Assembly: GCF_020880415.1 (NCBI RefSeq)
Contig: NZ_JAJIUJ010000105.1
Location: 123,265 to 187,264 of the forward strand
Length of the DNA stretch: 64,000 nucleotides
Origin: Xanthomonas euvesicatoria pv. euvesicatoria
GTDB taxonomy: Bacteria > Pseudomonadota > Gammaproteobacteria > Xanthomonadales > Xanthomonadaceae
Direction of reading: 5' to 3'
Within the stretch, counting starts at the first letter, position 1. The number at the start of each line of letters is the position of its first letter. Positions 49,485 through 57,803 of the stretch are shown piece by piece. A program made the position numbers and the translations under genes. The notes beneath the pieces were generated by a model. It did not search any database. It saw only the letters and a program-made list of their open reading frames with translations, and was not told where the DNA came from.

Positions 49485-50021
49485 TCAACCGTGTGTTGCG
49501 CCTGTTCCGGTTGGCTCGGCACGATCGCAGTGCGTGGTGATCGACGCGGCGTCGTGACCGTCCGTCAATAGCCAGACTGCGTCCCAGTACGGATACTCGC
49601 CCACCTGCTCGGCCAGGCCCGCCCGCAGGGGCAATGCGACCAGCGTGCGCGCGAACTGTCGATGATCGCTTTGCTGCGGGAGCGCCGAGACCTGCATCTG
49701 CGGCTGCCACACCGTTCCACCACGCCCGCGTGCGCGATTGACTGCATCGGCGGTCCTCAGTCGCGCCGTCTCCGCCAATTGCAGCAACACCGCCTTGCTC
49801 GGTGCCTGCAGCAACCCGCACCACGCCTCAGGCAACAGCACCCAGCACAGCAACTGCGCACCTTGCCAATGGCGTGGCAGCGCCAGGCTGGCCGCCGCGG
49901 CGCGAGCGCAGCGCCAATCGGCGAATAGCGGCACGCGCTGATGCGTGGGCAGCCGCAGATGCCAATACGTGGCTTCAAGCGTCGGCGTGGACAGGAGGCG
50001 ATGACGGAGCGCAGTGGACAT
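49485..50021 (-). CDS. RAYT-like (REP-associated tyrosine transposase family) protein lacking the HUH motif
   Basis: A 178-aa protein. It keeps the skeleton of IS200/RAYT transposases: TYWHLRLPTHQRVPLFADWRCARAAAASL corresponds to the first strand-helix with the conserved R of 'xxRxxxRxxLF', and LRAGLAEQVGEYPYWDAVWL to the 'NPVRAGLVxxxxxYPWSS' C-terminal block. The position expected to read M/HPNHVHLL reads VLLPEAWCGLLQ, so the two metal-binding His are absent. It is probably a domesticated or inactive paralogue. The start MSTALRHRLL (50021) is preferred to 50075. Stands alone downstream of the mutase gene, convergent to it. Confidence 0.65.
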   Translation of the reverse strand: MSTALRHRLLSTPTLEATYWHLRLPTHQRVPLFADWRCARAAAASLALPRHWQGAQLLCWVLLPEAWCGLLQAPSKAVLLQLAETARLRTADAVNRARGRGGTVWQPQMQVSALPQQSDHRQFARTLVALPLRAGLAEQVGEYPYWDAVWLLTDGHDAASITTHCDRAEPTGTGATHG

Positions 50022-50429
50022 GGTCACAGGTTGCCCGCGGCGCGAGAGCGGCAACATCGGCGGGCAGTCCATCATCGCGTCGGCCGCGCGCGCAATGGCG
50101 TGTCCGAAAAGCGGGCATCAGCGGTCAGCGCTATCGCCACGCCTCCGGCAAGCTGCGCTGCATGGGGTGGATGCCGCAGGTGGCGTCAAGGCGCGTAGGC
50201 GCACATCAATCACGCTGCATCGCACCCCAAAACCTTGTCAGTGAGATGCAGTGCAGCCGTATCGCTTGCGTACGCTGAGGCATCGCCAACCACGATGGAT
50301 CACCGAACATCGGATGCAGCAACGCGCTTTGCAGCGCACCGGGATCATCTCGATCCGCCGCGGATCACCGAGAGCGTTAGATCACCAGCAACCATCCGGA
50401 CCAGGCAATGCGAATCCCGAATCCCCGCC
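50022..50429. other. Intergenic region, no gene recognised
   Basis: About 400 bases between the RAYT-like gene and the minus-strand LpxB-N-like gene. No supported ORF or strong hairpin was found. It likely contains the promoter of the RAYT-like gene. Confidence 0.4.
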
Positions 50430-50771
50430 TCAATGACCGGCCCGGTCGCGTTTCCACCCGCGATGCTTCACATCCAGATACAGGCTGTAAAACGCGGTAA
50501 ACGCCGGGAACAGGTTCTGCAGCACACCGACCGAATCCTGCTTGGCCGAAAACACGAAATAGCTCAGCGTCATCAAGCTGCCGACCACGCTCATGTACCA
50601 GAACAGGCGCGGAATCACCGGTTTGCCGGCGCGCTTGGAGGCAACGAACTGCACCAGCCAGCGGCCACCGAACATCAGCGCACCGACATAGCCGATCAGC
50701 TTCCACCCGGTCACATGGATGCCGGTCCAGTACAGCCAGGTCAGTTGTTGGTCGAGCAAGGACGGGTCCAT
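50430..50771 (-). CDS. LpxB N-terminal-domain-like small membrane protein
   Basis: A 113-aa membrane protein of the lipid-A-disaccharide-synthase N-terminal domain family (LAB_N). Three predicted TM helices: WKLIGYVGALMFGGRWLVQFVAS, PRLFWYMSVVGSLMTLSYFVF and NLFPAFTAFYSLYLDV. The conserved GRWLVQFVASKRAGK..PRLFWYMSVVGS block is clear. Such small proteins are usually encoded beside a polyprenyl-phosphate glycosyltransferase and may help move or present the lipid-linked sugar. It overlaps the stop of the GT2 gene by ATGA, so the two are coupled. Confidence 0.88.
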   Translation of the reverse strand: MDPSLLDQQLTWLYWTGIHVTGWKLIGYVGALMFGGRWLVQFVASKRAGKPVIPRLFWYMSVVGSLMTLSYFVFSAKQDSVGVLQNLFPAFTAFYSLYLDVKHRGWKRDRAGH

Positions 50772-51493
50772 CAGCGTTCCTGCACCACGGTGCGCTTGCT
50801 GCGGGTGATCAGCCAGGCCACGCCGCGCAGGTCGCGGATGCCGACCAGGGCGCGATTGAGATTGTTGTACTTGGACACGCCGGCGGTGCGGTGGCGGTGG
50901 TTGACCGGCACGCTCACCGTGCGCCAGCCGGCGCGCTGCATCAACGCCGGCAAATAGCGATGCATGTGGTCGAAGTACGGCAGGTCCAGGAACGCCTCGC
51001 GCTCGAACAACTTGATGCCGCAGCCGGTGTCGGGCGTGTTGTCGCGCAGCATGCGCGAGCGGATCGCATTGGCCCATTTGCTGGCCCAGCGCTTGGAGCC
51101 GGAATCCTGGCGGTTGACCCGCCAGCCGGCGAACAGCTTCACCTGCGGCTCGGCCTGGCTGCGCGCGATGAGCAGCTTGGGGATGTCGGCCGGGTCGTTC
51201 TGGCCGTCGCCATCGAGCGTGGCGATCCAGCTGGCGCGCGCGGCCTTCACCCCGCTGCGCACCGCCGTGCTCTGGCCGCTTTGGGTCACATGATGCAGCA
51301 CGCGCAGTTCCGGCGTGGTGCTCTTCAGGTCTTGCAGCACCGCGAGCGTGTCGTCGCGCGAATGGTCGTCGACATACACGATTTCGAAGGCCACCACGCC
51401 GCGCAGGGCGCTGACGATTTCGCCCACCAGCGTGGCGACGTTATCGCGCTCGTTGAATACCGGGACGACGACGGACAACTGAGGTTGGCTCAT
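50771..51493 (-). CDS. GT2-family (DPM1/ArnC-like) glycosyltransferase
   Basis: A 240-aa glycosyltransferase of the dolichyl-phosphate-mannose-synthase type. The GT-A motifs are LSVVVPVFNERDNVATLV, VYVDDHSRDDTL, WIATLDGDGQNDPADIPKL (metal-binding DxD) and the acceptor-side segment TPDTGCGIKLFEREAFLDLP. No C-terminal TM helices, so it is soluble or peripheral. It probably transfers a sugar to undecaprenyl phosphate. The start MSQPQLSVVVP (51493) is used; 28 upstream codons are not conserved in type. Operon with the LpxB-N-like gene, possibly for LPS or lipid A decoration. Confidence 0.9.
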   Translation of the reverse strand: MSQPQLSVVVPVFNERDNVATLVGEIVSALRGVVAFEIVYVDDHSRDDTLAVLQDLKSTTPELRVLHHVTQSGQSTAVRSGVKAARASWIATLDGDGQNDPADIPKLLIARSQAEPQVKLFAGWRVNRQDSGSKRWASKWANAIRSRMLRDNTPDTGCGIKLFEREAFLDLPYFDHMHRYLPALMQRAGWRTVSVPVNHRHRTAGVSKYNNLNRALVGIRDLRGVAWLITRSKRTVVQER

Positions 51494-51852
51494 GGATGCG
51501 GGGTAGCCGGATGAAGGCTGAGCGAAAAAGATCGGGCATTGTGCCCTGACTCTCTGAGTCAGGCATGAAGCATGCACGCGTTATGCGTATTGGACCGGTT
51601 GGAAGCAGCCTGCAGCGTACGGTGGGGACGTGGCCAGGCTGCGAAGGCGTGGGCCAGCGGGCCGATCACGCGTCCTCTTCCGGTGCATCAGCTGGCACAC
51701 ATCGCCATGCATTGCGTGGCTGCCATGCGGTCGTACGCCCGGGCGGCGGCTGGAAGGTAGGCCCTGCATCTGGCTCGCATGGCAACCTCGGCGCTCCGCG
51801 CTCCGTGCGCCCATCGAGCCTTCGCACCTCCCCCCGTAAATCCCGCCAAGCG
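51494..51852. other. Intergenic region, no gene recognised
   Basis: About 360 bases between the epimerase gene and the GT2 gene, both on the minus strand. No credible ORF or strong hairpin. It may contain the GT2 promoter. Confidence 0.4.
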
Positions 51853-52818
51853 CTAGGTGCGCTCGCCGAAATACTGCCGGCACCACTCCACGACCTGCGG
51901 CAAACCACGCTCAACCGGGGTCGCCGGATCGAACCCGAAGGCCGCCTGCGCACGCTGCGTATCGGCCATGGTGCGGATCATGTCGCCCGGCTGCATCGGC
52001 CGGTAGACCTTTTCGGCTGCGCGGCCGGCGGCCTGCGCAATCACGTCGATGAAGGTCTCCAGCTCCACCGGCGTGTGGTTGCCCAGGTTGAACACCCGGT
52101 GCGGCACCGGCGCGGTGCTGGGCGTGTCCAGCGCGCCCAGCACACCGGCCACGATATCGTCGACGAAAGTGAAATCGCGCTGCATCTTGCCGTGGTTGAA
52201 CACCTCGATCGGCCGCCCCGCCAGCACCGCACGGCTGAAGATCAGCGGCGCCATGTCCGGCCGGCCCCACGGCCCGTACACCGTGAAAAAGCGCAGTCCG
52301 GTCGCGCGCAGGCCATACAGCTGCGCATAGGTGTAGCCCATCAATTCGTTGGCGGCCTTGGTTGCCGCATACAACGAACGCGGTTGGTCCACGCGCTGGT
52401 CTTCGGAAAACGGCGGGGTGGCCGAATCGCCGTAGACCGAACTGCTCGAGGCATACACCAGGTGCTGCACGCCGCGGTGCCGGCACAGCTCGAGCATGTT
52501 GACGAAGCCAACGAGGTTGCTGTCCACGTAGGCGTGGGGGTTTTCCAGCGAATACCGCACGCCCGCCTGCGCAGCCAGATGCACCACGCGGGTCGGCTGG
52601 ATCTCATCGAACAATGCGGCCAGGCCCTCGCGATCGGTCAGGTCCAGCGTGCGGATATCGATGCCGGGGCACAGCGCCGCCACCCGGTCATGCTTGAGCT
52701 GCGGGTCGTAGTAGCTGTTGTAGTTGTCCAGCCCCACCACCGTCTCGCCGCGGGCTGCCAGCGCGCGGCAGGTGTAGGCACCGATGAAACCGGCAGCGCC
52801 GGTGACGAGAATGGTCAT
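51853..52818 (-). CDS. UDP-glucuronate 4-epimerase-like NAD-dependent epimerase
   Basis: A 321-aa extended SDR. NAD loop TGAAGFIGAY (6-15), the sugar-nucleotide segment LDNYNSYYDPQLKHDRVA, HLAAQAGVRYSLENPHAYV, catalytic YAATKAANE (Tyr-x3-Lys) and the substrate-binding RFFTVYGPWGRPDMAPL, all characteristic of UDP-GlcA 4-epimerases (LspL/CapI type). It should convert UDP-glucuronate to UDP-galacturonate for LPS or capsule. A galacturonate donor fits the neighbouring lipid-linked glycosyltransferase pair, which is transcribed in the same direction. Confidence 0.9.
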   Translation of the reverse strand: MTILVTGAAGFIGAYTCRALAARGETVVGLDNYNSYYDPQLKHDRVAALCPGIDIRTLDLTDREGLAALFDEIQPTRVVHLAAQAGVRYSLENPHAYVDSNLVGFVNMLELCRHRGVQHLVYASSSSVYGDSATPPFSEDQRVDQPRSLYAATKAANELMGYTYAQLYGLRATGLRFFTVYGPWGRPDMAPLIFSRAVLAGRPIEVFNHGKMQRDFTFVDDIVAGVLGALDTPSTAPVPHRVFNLGNHTPVELETFIDVIAQAAGRAAEKVYRPMQPGDMIRTMADTQRAQAAFGFDPATPVERGLPQVVEWCRQYFGERT

Positions 52819-53022
52819 GGCTGTGATCCTGGGAAATGCGGAAACAAAAGGCTGGCGCTCCGGATGCGCATGCGCGGCGCATTGCAGGCGCCGCTGCGAG
52901 CGGGTTCGGCATCTCTATGCTGCCAACGCGCCTGCCGTGCGCAGCGTGCCAGGCGCGATCTGCCGCGGTCGCCGCGCATGCGGCGCTCGAAATCAAGGCT
53001 GCAGCGCGCCACGCGTCTTCGT

Positions 53023-53331
53023 TCACCGCAGCGCGAGCGGCGCTTCGCTGGCAAGCTTGGCCTTGCGCTCGGCGCTGAACTTCCACCACGGCTGCGCCGC
53101 CTCGCCGTCCATGAAGCGCACGATCGACAGGAACACATCGATCACGCAGGGGTCGTGCAGCACGCCGGTGCGCAGGCACAGCTGTGCGTGCATGTCGTAG
53201 GCATCGCGACCGCGCAGCTGCGCAGGCACGCGGATGCCGATCAGGCGCAGGTCCTTTTCGCAGGCCGGCCCGACGTTGGGCAGGTCGGTCAGCTGCAGCA
53301 GATGCTGGCGGTCCACCTTGGCGGGATTCAT
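53023..53331 (-). CDS. Helix-hairpin-helix (Cdd1/pathogenicity-locus type) protein
   Basis: A 102-aa small protein. The N-terminal LLQLTDLPNVGPACEKDLRLIGIRVPAQLRG is a helix-hairpin-helix of the TfoX C-terminal / Cdd1 type. The C-terminal part carries several Cys and aromatic residues (CLRTGVLHDPCVIDVFLSIVRFMDG) and WWKFSAERKAKL. Such proteins were annotated as 'pathogenicity locus' or mitomycin-resistance-like; DNA or nucleotide binding is plausible. It is 33 bp downstream of parB on the same strand, so probably at the end of the parAB transcript. Confidence 0.8.
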   Translation of the reverse strand: MNPAKVDRQHLLQLTDLPNVGPACEKDLRLIGIRVPAQLRGRDAYDMHAQLCLRTGVLHDPCVIDVFLSIVRFMDGEAAQPWWKFSAERKAKLASEAPLALR

Positions 53332-53364
53332 GGCCGACGAGGATCCTGTTGGATGTGCAAGCGA

Positions 53365-54294
53365 TCAGCTGCGCTGCATGCGCAGGCGTTCGAGCACGCC
53401 GTCCAGCGTGTCCAGATCGGTGTAATGGATCACCAGCTTGCCCTTGCCGCCGCGGCCATGATTGAACACCACCTTGGTGCCCAGCGACTCGGACAGTTCG
53501 GTTTCCAGCGAGGCGATATCGGCCTGTGGGGCCACCGGCGCCGGCTTGCCCTTGCGCAGCGAGCCGGGCACCTTGCCGGCGGCAAACTGCTGCGCGCGGT
53601 GTTCGACCTCGCGCACCGACCAGCCCTGGTCGGCTGCTTCCTGGGCCAGCTTGCTGGCCAGCTCCGGCGCCAGGGTGAGCAGCGCGCGCGCGTGGCCCAT
53701 TTCCAGCCGGCGGGTTTCCAGCAACACGCGAATGGCCACCGGCAATTCCAGCAACCGCAGCAGATTGGAGACCGACGCACGCGAGCGTCCCACCGCGCCG
53801 GCGGCCTCGGCATGGGTCAGCGAAAATTCGTCGATCAGCCGCTGCAACGCCTGCGCTTCTTCCAGCGGGTTGAGGTCTTCGCGCTGGATGTTTTCGATCA
53901 GCGCCATCGCGATGACGGTGCGGTCGTCCAGCTCGCGCACCACCACCGGCACTTCGGTCAGCCCAGCCAGCTGCGAAGCGCGCCAGCGGCGTTCGCCGGC
54001 CACGATCTCGAACTGCCCCGGCGCCAGCTCGCGCGCCACGATGGGCTGGATCACGCCTTGCGCCTTGATCGACTCGGCCAGCTCGGCCAGCTTGACCTCG
54101 TCCATCTCCCGGCGCGGCTGATACTTGCCCGGCTGCAGCTGGGTCACCACCAAGGTGCGCAGGGTATCGCCGGGCTGCAAGGCCTGTTCGTCGGCACCGG
54201 CCGGTGCGGCGGCGGCGGCCGCGCCCTTGGGCCCCAGCAGCGCTTCCAGACCACGGCCCAGGCCACGCTTCTTTGCCAGCGGCGGCTTGCTCAT
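53365..54294 (-). CDS. parB: Chromosome-partitioning protein ParB
   Basis: A 309-aa CTP-dependent DNA clamp. The N-terminal basic tail (KKRGLGRGLEALLG) is followed by the CTPase/ParB nuclease fold with IKAQGVIQPIVARE and VAGERRWRASQLAG (C motifs), LIENIQREDLNPLEEAQA, the helix-turn-helix ([21 protein letters not shown]) that binds parS, and the C-terminal dimerisation domain (IHYTDLDTLDGVLERL). Its ATG overlaps the parA stop (ATGA). Full length. Loads at parS to organise the origin region; no parS was spotted in this window. Confidence 0.95.
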   Translation of the reverse strand: MSKPPLAKKRGLGRGLEALLGPKGAAAAAAPAGADEQALQPGDTLRTLVVTQLQPGKYQPRREMDEVKLAELAESIKAQGVIQPIVARELAPGQFEIVAGERRWRASQLAGLTEVPVVVRELDDRTVIAMALIENIQREDLNPLEEAQALQRLIDEFSLTHAEAAGAVGRSRASVSNLLRLLELPVAIRVLLETRRLEMGHARALLTLAPELASKLAQEAADQGWSVREVEHRAQQFAAGKVPGSLRKGKPAPVAPQADIASLETELSESLGTKVVFNHGRGGKGKLVIHYTDLDTLDGVLERLRMQRS

Positions 54295-55091
54295 CAGACG
54301 GTCTCCACGGGCCGGACGGCCTTGTTGCGGTCGTTCTGGCGGCGCACGATCTCACCGGCCAGGCCCAGGTAGGCCACCCCGCCACGTGAGGTGCGGTCGT
54401 AACCGACGATGCTCTGGCCATGGCTGGGCGCCTCGGCCAGGCGCACGTTGCGCGGCACGATGGTGCGAAACACCTTGTCGCCGAAATGCTCGGTCAGCTC
54501 GGCCGATACCGCATTGGCCAGGTTGTTGCGGATGTCGAACATGGTGCGCAGCACGCCTTCGATTTCCAGCGTCGGGTTGAGGTTGGCGCGCAACGCTTCG
54601 ATGGTTTCCAGCAGCGCGGTCAGCCCTTCCAGCGCGTAGTACTCGCACTGCATCGGCACGATGATCGAATCGGCCGCGGTCAGCGCATTGAGCGTGAGCA
54701 GCGACAATGCCGGCGGGCAATCGATCAGGATGAAGTCGTACTCGTCGCGGATCGGCGCCAGGGCGCGCTTGAGCCGCTGTTCGCGTTCGCCCTGGTCCAT
54801 CAGCTGGATCTCGGCAGCGGTCAGGTCGATGTTGCCTGGCAGCAGGTCGAAGCCTTCCGGCGCGGCCACCCGGATCTGCGCGGCGGTGTTTTCGCCCAGC
54901 AACAGGTCGCAGGTGGAGGCGGCCACATCGCGCTTGTCGATGCCGCTGCCCATGGTGGCGTTGCCCTGCGAGTCCAGATCCACCAGCAACACACGCTTGG
55001 GCGCGCGCGCCAGGCCGGCCGCCAGATTGACCGCGGTCGTGGTCTTGCCGACGCCGCCTTTCTGGTTGGCAATGGCGATGATCCGGGCCAT
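54294..55091 (-). CDS. parA: Chromosome-partitioning ATPase ParA
   Basis: A 265-aa deviant-Walker ATPase. Walker A' KGGVGKTT (11-18) includes the signature Lys. Further motifs are VLLVDLDSQGNATMGSG, Walker B FILIDCPPALSLLTLNAL and MQCEYYALEGLTALLETI. The start MARIIAIANQ (55091) is chosen because the fold begins there. First gene of parA-parB with a four-base overlap. Drives segregation of ParB-parS complexes on the nucleoid. Neighbours differ from the usual rsmG/mnmG context. Confidence 0.95.
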   Translation of the reverse strand: MARIIAIANQKGGVGKTTTAVNLAAGLARAPKRVLLVDLDSQGNATMGSGIDKRDVAASTCDLLLGENTAAQIRVAAPEGFDLLPGNIDLTAAEIQLMDQGEREQRLKRALAPIRDEYDFILIDCPPALSLLTLNALTAADSIIVPMQCEYYALEGLTALLETIEALRANLNPTLEIEGVLRTMFDIRNNLANAVSAELTEHFGDKVFRTIVPRNVRLAEAPSHGQSIVGYDRTSRGGVAYLGLAGEIVRRQNDRNKAVRPVETV

Positions 55092-55205
55092 GCGGGAGAG
55101 CCTCGTGGGCAAAGAGTAAGACCGGCCATTATGCGGGCAGGGCGTCGGATCGGGAAATGCCGCCCGCGGCGGTGCGCCGCACGGCCGGAATGACGCAGGC
55201 GCCGG

Positions 55206-55883
55206 TCAGCCGGCGGGCGGGGTGCCGGCGGGTGGCTCCTTCATGGCCCGGTAGCGCTGCAGGATGTCGGCGATCTCGCCATCCAGCGCCACCCGTTGCT
55301 GCTCGAAGCTGATCTGCAGACGCAACTGCGCCATCAGATCGCGATGGCGCTGCTGGATGTCGCCGGCCAGCTTGTCAGCCACTGCCTGGCCGGCCAGCTC
55401 GCGGTCGCCGGCGCTGCGCAGCAGGCTGGCCAACCCCTCGCGCAGGCTGGTCACGTTGAAGCGCGCGGTATGGATGTTGTTGTCCACGATGGCGATGCGC
55501 TCCTTGAACACCCGGCGCAGGTCGTCCTCGCTCTGATAGGACATCAGCATCGCCTGGTCGGTGCGCTGGCGCATCTGCTCGGCGGCCAGATCGGCCTGGC
55601 GTTGCTGCTCGCTGGCCGCAGCGGCAGCGCGCTCATCGCTGCTCATGGCGCGCTGCACCTCGGCGCTGCGCATCCCGCTCTTGACGTTGAATTCGTCGCG
55701 CGCCTGGTTCACCGCCTCCGGGGGCAGCGTATCGCTGCACACGCGGGCGCCGTTCTGGTTCCAGCAATACAGCTTCTTGCCGGCCGGCTTGTCTTGCGCG
55801 CCGGCTGGCGCCGCCATGATCAAGGTCGCAGCGACAGCCGCCGCAACGGCGAACAATGCCGAACGTGTGTGTATTGGCATCAT
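55206..55883 (-). CDS. Exported DUF4124-like protein with coiled coils
   Basis: A 225-aa secreted protein. Signal peptide about 1-29 (FAVAAAVAATLIMAAPAGAQ). Immediately after it, KLYCWNQNGARVCSDTLPPEAV is a DUF4124-like strand pair with a Cys pair that may form a disulfide. The remaining about 150 residues are charged, coiled-coil helices (SEQQRQADLAAEQMRQRTDQ, LRRVFKERIAIVDNNIHTARF). Probably periplasmic; function unknown. Start ATG at 55883 (or the adjacent ATG at 55880). It lies 22 bp downstream of pyrE on the same strand. Confidence 0.8.
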   Translation of the reverse strand: MMPIHTRSALFAVAAAVAATLIMAAPAGAQDKPAGKKLYCWNQNGARVCSDTLPPEAVNQARDEFNVKSGMRSAEVQRAMSSDERAAAAASEQQRQADLAAEQMRQRTDQAMLMSYQSEDDLRRVFKERIAIVDNNIHTARFNVTSLREGLASLLRSAGDRELAGQAVADKLAGDIQQRHRDLMAQLRLQISFEQQRVALDGEIADILQRYRAMKEPPAGTPPAG

Positions 55884-55905
55884 CGCAGCCCCCTGTCGCC
55901 TGCCG

Positions 55906-56565
55906 TCAGCCTGTGGTGTCGGTCCCGTAGCGGCCACGATAGGCCAGCAGCGGTTCCTGGAAGCCCACAAGGTCGGCGTTTCCTGCCGCAAAAGCAAGCA
56001 GGTCGCCCAGGTTGGCCACCGCGATCACCGGGATGCCGGCCTCGGCCGCCACCGCCTGGGCGGCGGAACGGCGGTCCTGATCGGACGCGATCTCCTGCCG
56101 GTCCAGCGCCACCACGATCCCCGACGGCATGCCGCCGGCGGCACGGATGATGGCCAGCGCCTCGCGGATCGCGGTGCCGGCGGTGATCACGTCATCGACG
56201 ATCAATACCTTACGGCCGGCCAGCGGCGCGCCGATCAGGGTGCCGCCTTCGCCATGGTCCTTGGCTTCCTTGCGGTTGAACGCCAGCGGCAGGTCGCGTC
56301 CGCGCCCCGCGTAGGCGCAGGCCAGCGCGGTTGCCAACGGAATGCCCTTGTAGGCCGGCCCGAACAACAGGTCGAAGTCCAGCCCGGCCGCATCGATCGC
56401 ATCGGCATAGCACTGCGCCAACTGCGCGGTCTTGGCTCCCGAATCGAAGCGCCCGGCATTGAAGAAGTACGGGCTGAGCCGCCCGGACTTGAGCGTGAAC
56501 TCGCCAAAGCGCAGGGCATCGGCGTCCAGGGCCAGCTGCAGGAAACGGGTGCGGTGGTCGGTCAT
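55906..56565 (-). CDS. pyrE: Orotate phosphoribosyltransferase
   Basis: A 219-aa type I phosphoribosyltransferase of de novo pyrimidine synthesis (orotate + PRPP to OMP). Motifs: FTLKSGRLSPYFFNAGRFDSG (orotate binding), LLFGPAYKGIPLAT, FNRKEAKDHGEGG flexible loop with catalytic Lys, and the PRPP loop KVLIVDDVITAGTAIREA. Full length. Divergent from xth across a 118-bp gap with inverted GGGAATGG repeats. Confidence 0.95.
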   Translation of the reverse strand: MTDHRTRFLQLALDADALRFGEFTLKSGRLSPYFFNAGRFDSGAKTAQLAQCYADAIDAAGLDFDLLFGPAYKGIPLATALACAYAGRGRDLPLAFNRKEAKDHGEGGTLIGAPLAGRKVLIVDDVITAGTAIREALAIIRAAGGMPSGIVVALDRQEIASDQDRRSAAQAVAAEAGIPVIAVANLGDLLAFAAGNADLVGFQEPLLAYRGRYGTDTTG

Positions 56566-56570
56566 TGGAC

Positions 56571-56680
56571 GGGAATGGGGAATGGGGAATCGGGAATGGT
56601 AAACGCATCATGCGCCGGCAGCCTTCCGCATGCGCCTGGGGTAGGCTTTACGATTCCCCATTCCCGTTTCCCATTCCCGG
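56571..56680. repeat. Inverted cluster of GGGAATGG-type repeats between pyrE and xth
   Basis: Bases 56571-56599 consist of tandem GGGAATGG / GGGAATCGGGAATGG units. Bases 56651-56680 carry the same motif inverted (CGATTCCCCATTCCCG, then TTTCCCATTCCCGG). Together they could form a long imperfect hairpin in the divergent promoter region. Confidence 0.65.
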
Positions 56681-56683
56681 CCT

Positions 56684-57484
56684 ATGCGCATCATCAGTTT
56701 CAACGCCAACGGCCTGCGCTCGGCCGCCAGCAAGGGTTTCTTCGCGTGGTTCGCCGCCCAGGACGCCGACGTGCTGTGCGTGCAGGAAACCAAGGCCCAG
56801 GAGCATCAGCTGGCCGGGCCAGACTTCCTGCCCACCGGCTACAAGGCCTGGTTTCGCGACGCCAGCACCAAGAAGGGCTATAGCGGCATGGCGATCTACA
56901 GCCGGCACGAGCCCGACGAGGTGCGCACCGCGCTGGGCTGGCCGGAGTTCGACGAAGAGGGGCGCTATATCGAAGCGCGCTTCGGCAACCTCAGCGTGGT
57001 GTCCTTCTACATCCCCTCCGGTTCCTCGGGCGAGTTGCGCCAGGACTACAAGTTCCAGGTGATGCAATGGCTACGGCCGATCCTGGAGCAGTGGCTGGCC
57101 AGTGGCCGCCAGTACGTGCTGTGCGGCGACTGGAACATCGTGCGCACGGCGCTGGACATCAAGAACTGGAAATCCAACCAGAAGAACTCTGGCTGCCTGC
57201 CGCCCGAGCGCGATTGGCTCAACGGCCTGTGCGCCGACGCGCCAGAAGACGCCAACCCCGCCGAAGGCCGCGGCTGGGTCGACAGCTACCGCGTACTGCA
57301 TCCGCAGGGCCAGGACTACACCTGGTGGAGCAACCGTGGCGCGGCGCGCGCCAACAATGTCGGTTGGCGCATCGACTACCAACTGGTCACCCCCGGCCTG
57401 CGCGACACCTTGAAGGCCTGCTCGATCTACCGCGAAGAGCGCTTCTCCGACCACGCGCCGTACATCGTGGATTACGCGCAGTGA
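56684..57484 (+). CDS. xth: Exodeoxyribonuclease III
   Basis: A 266-aa AP endonuclease / 3'-5' exonuclease of the EEP fold. Motifs: ISFNANGLRSA, the catalytic Glu in LCVQETKAQ, GYSGMAIYSR, the Tyr/Asp region YVLCGDWNIVRTALDIKNWKSN, then WRIDYQLVT and the catalytic His in ERFSDHAPYIVDY. The N-terminus is similar to the XthA/ExoA type. It repairs abasic sites. Start ATG 56684, four bases after the inverted repeat cluster. Confidence 0.93.
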   Translation: MRIISFNANGLRSAASKGFFAWFAAQDADVLCVQETKAQEHQLAGPDFLPTGYKAWFRDASTKKGYSGMAIYSRHEPDEVRTALGWPEFDEEGRYIEARFGNLSVVSFYIPSGSSGELRQDYKFQVMQWLRPILEQWLASGRQYVLCGDWNIVRTALDIKNWKSNQKNSGCLPPERDWLNGLCADAPEDANPAEGRGWVDSYRVLHPQGQDYTWWSNRGAARANNVGWRIDYQLVTPGLRDTLKACSIYREERFSDHAPYIVDYAQ

Positions 57485-57803
57485 GGCAGGCCAAGGCTAT
57501 GGTTTCGGTCATAGCGCGCCGGCATGTTGCAGAACGGGGCCAAGACTTCGCCGGCAACATCGCCATCCGGCGGCAGCTCGGCCACTGCAGCACGCGCGGC
57601 GGCTCTCATTGGCCCTTACGCAGTCGGCCGATGCCTTTCGCAACGTTCTGCTTCGGCACGGGAGTGCGTCGTTACGGTCCTGCACAGACCGCTCAAGACA
57701 GGACGCGTGACGCCATGACGGCCCTCCGCGGCGGGCTGCATGCAGCGGTGCCGTGGGCCGCGCCGGCCACGACCACTGGCGTTCGTGCTCGCCGGAGTGA
57801 CGC
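57485..57803. other. Intergenic region, no gene recognised
   Basis: About 320 bases between xth and ampG, both on the plus strand. It presumably contains the ampG promoter. No credible ORF or repeat. Confidence 0.4.

Noticed and set aside
51565..54372. A 935-codon plus-strand ORF
   Set aside because: It runs antisense through the epimerase, helix-hairpin-helix and parB genes, each of which has complete domain motifs. It has no recognisable domain.
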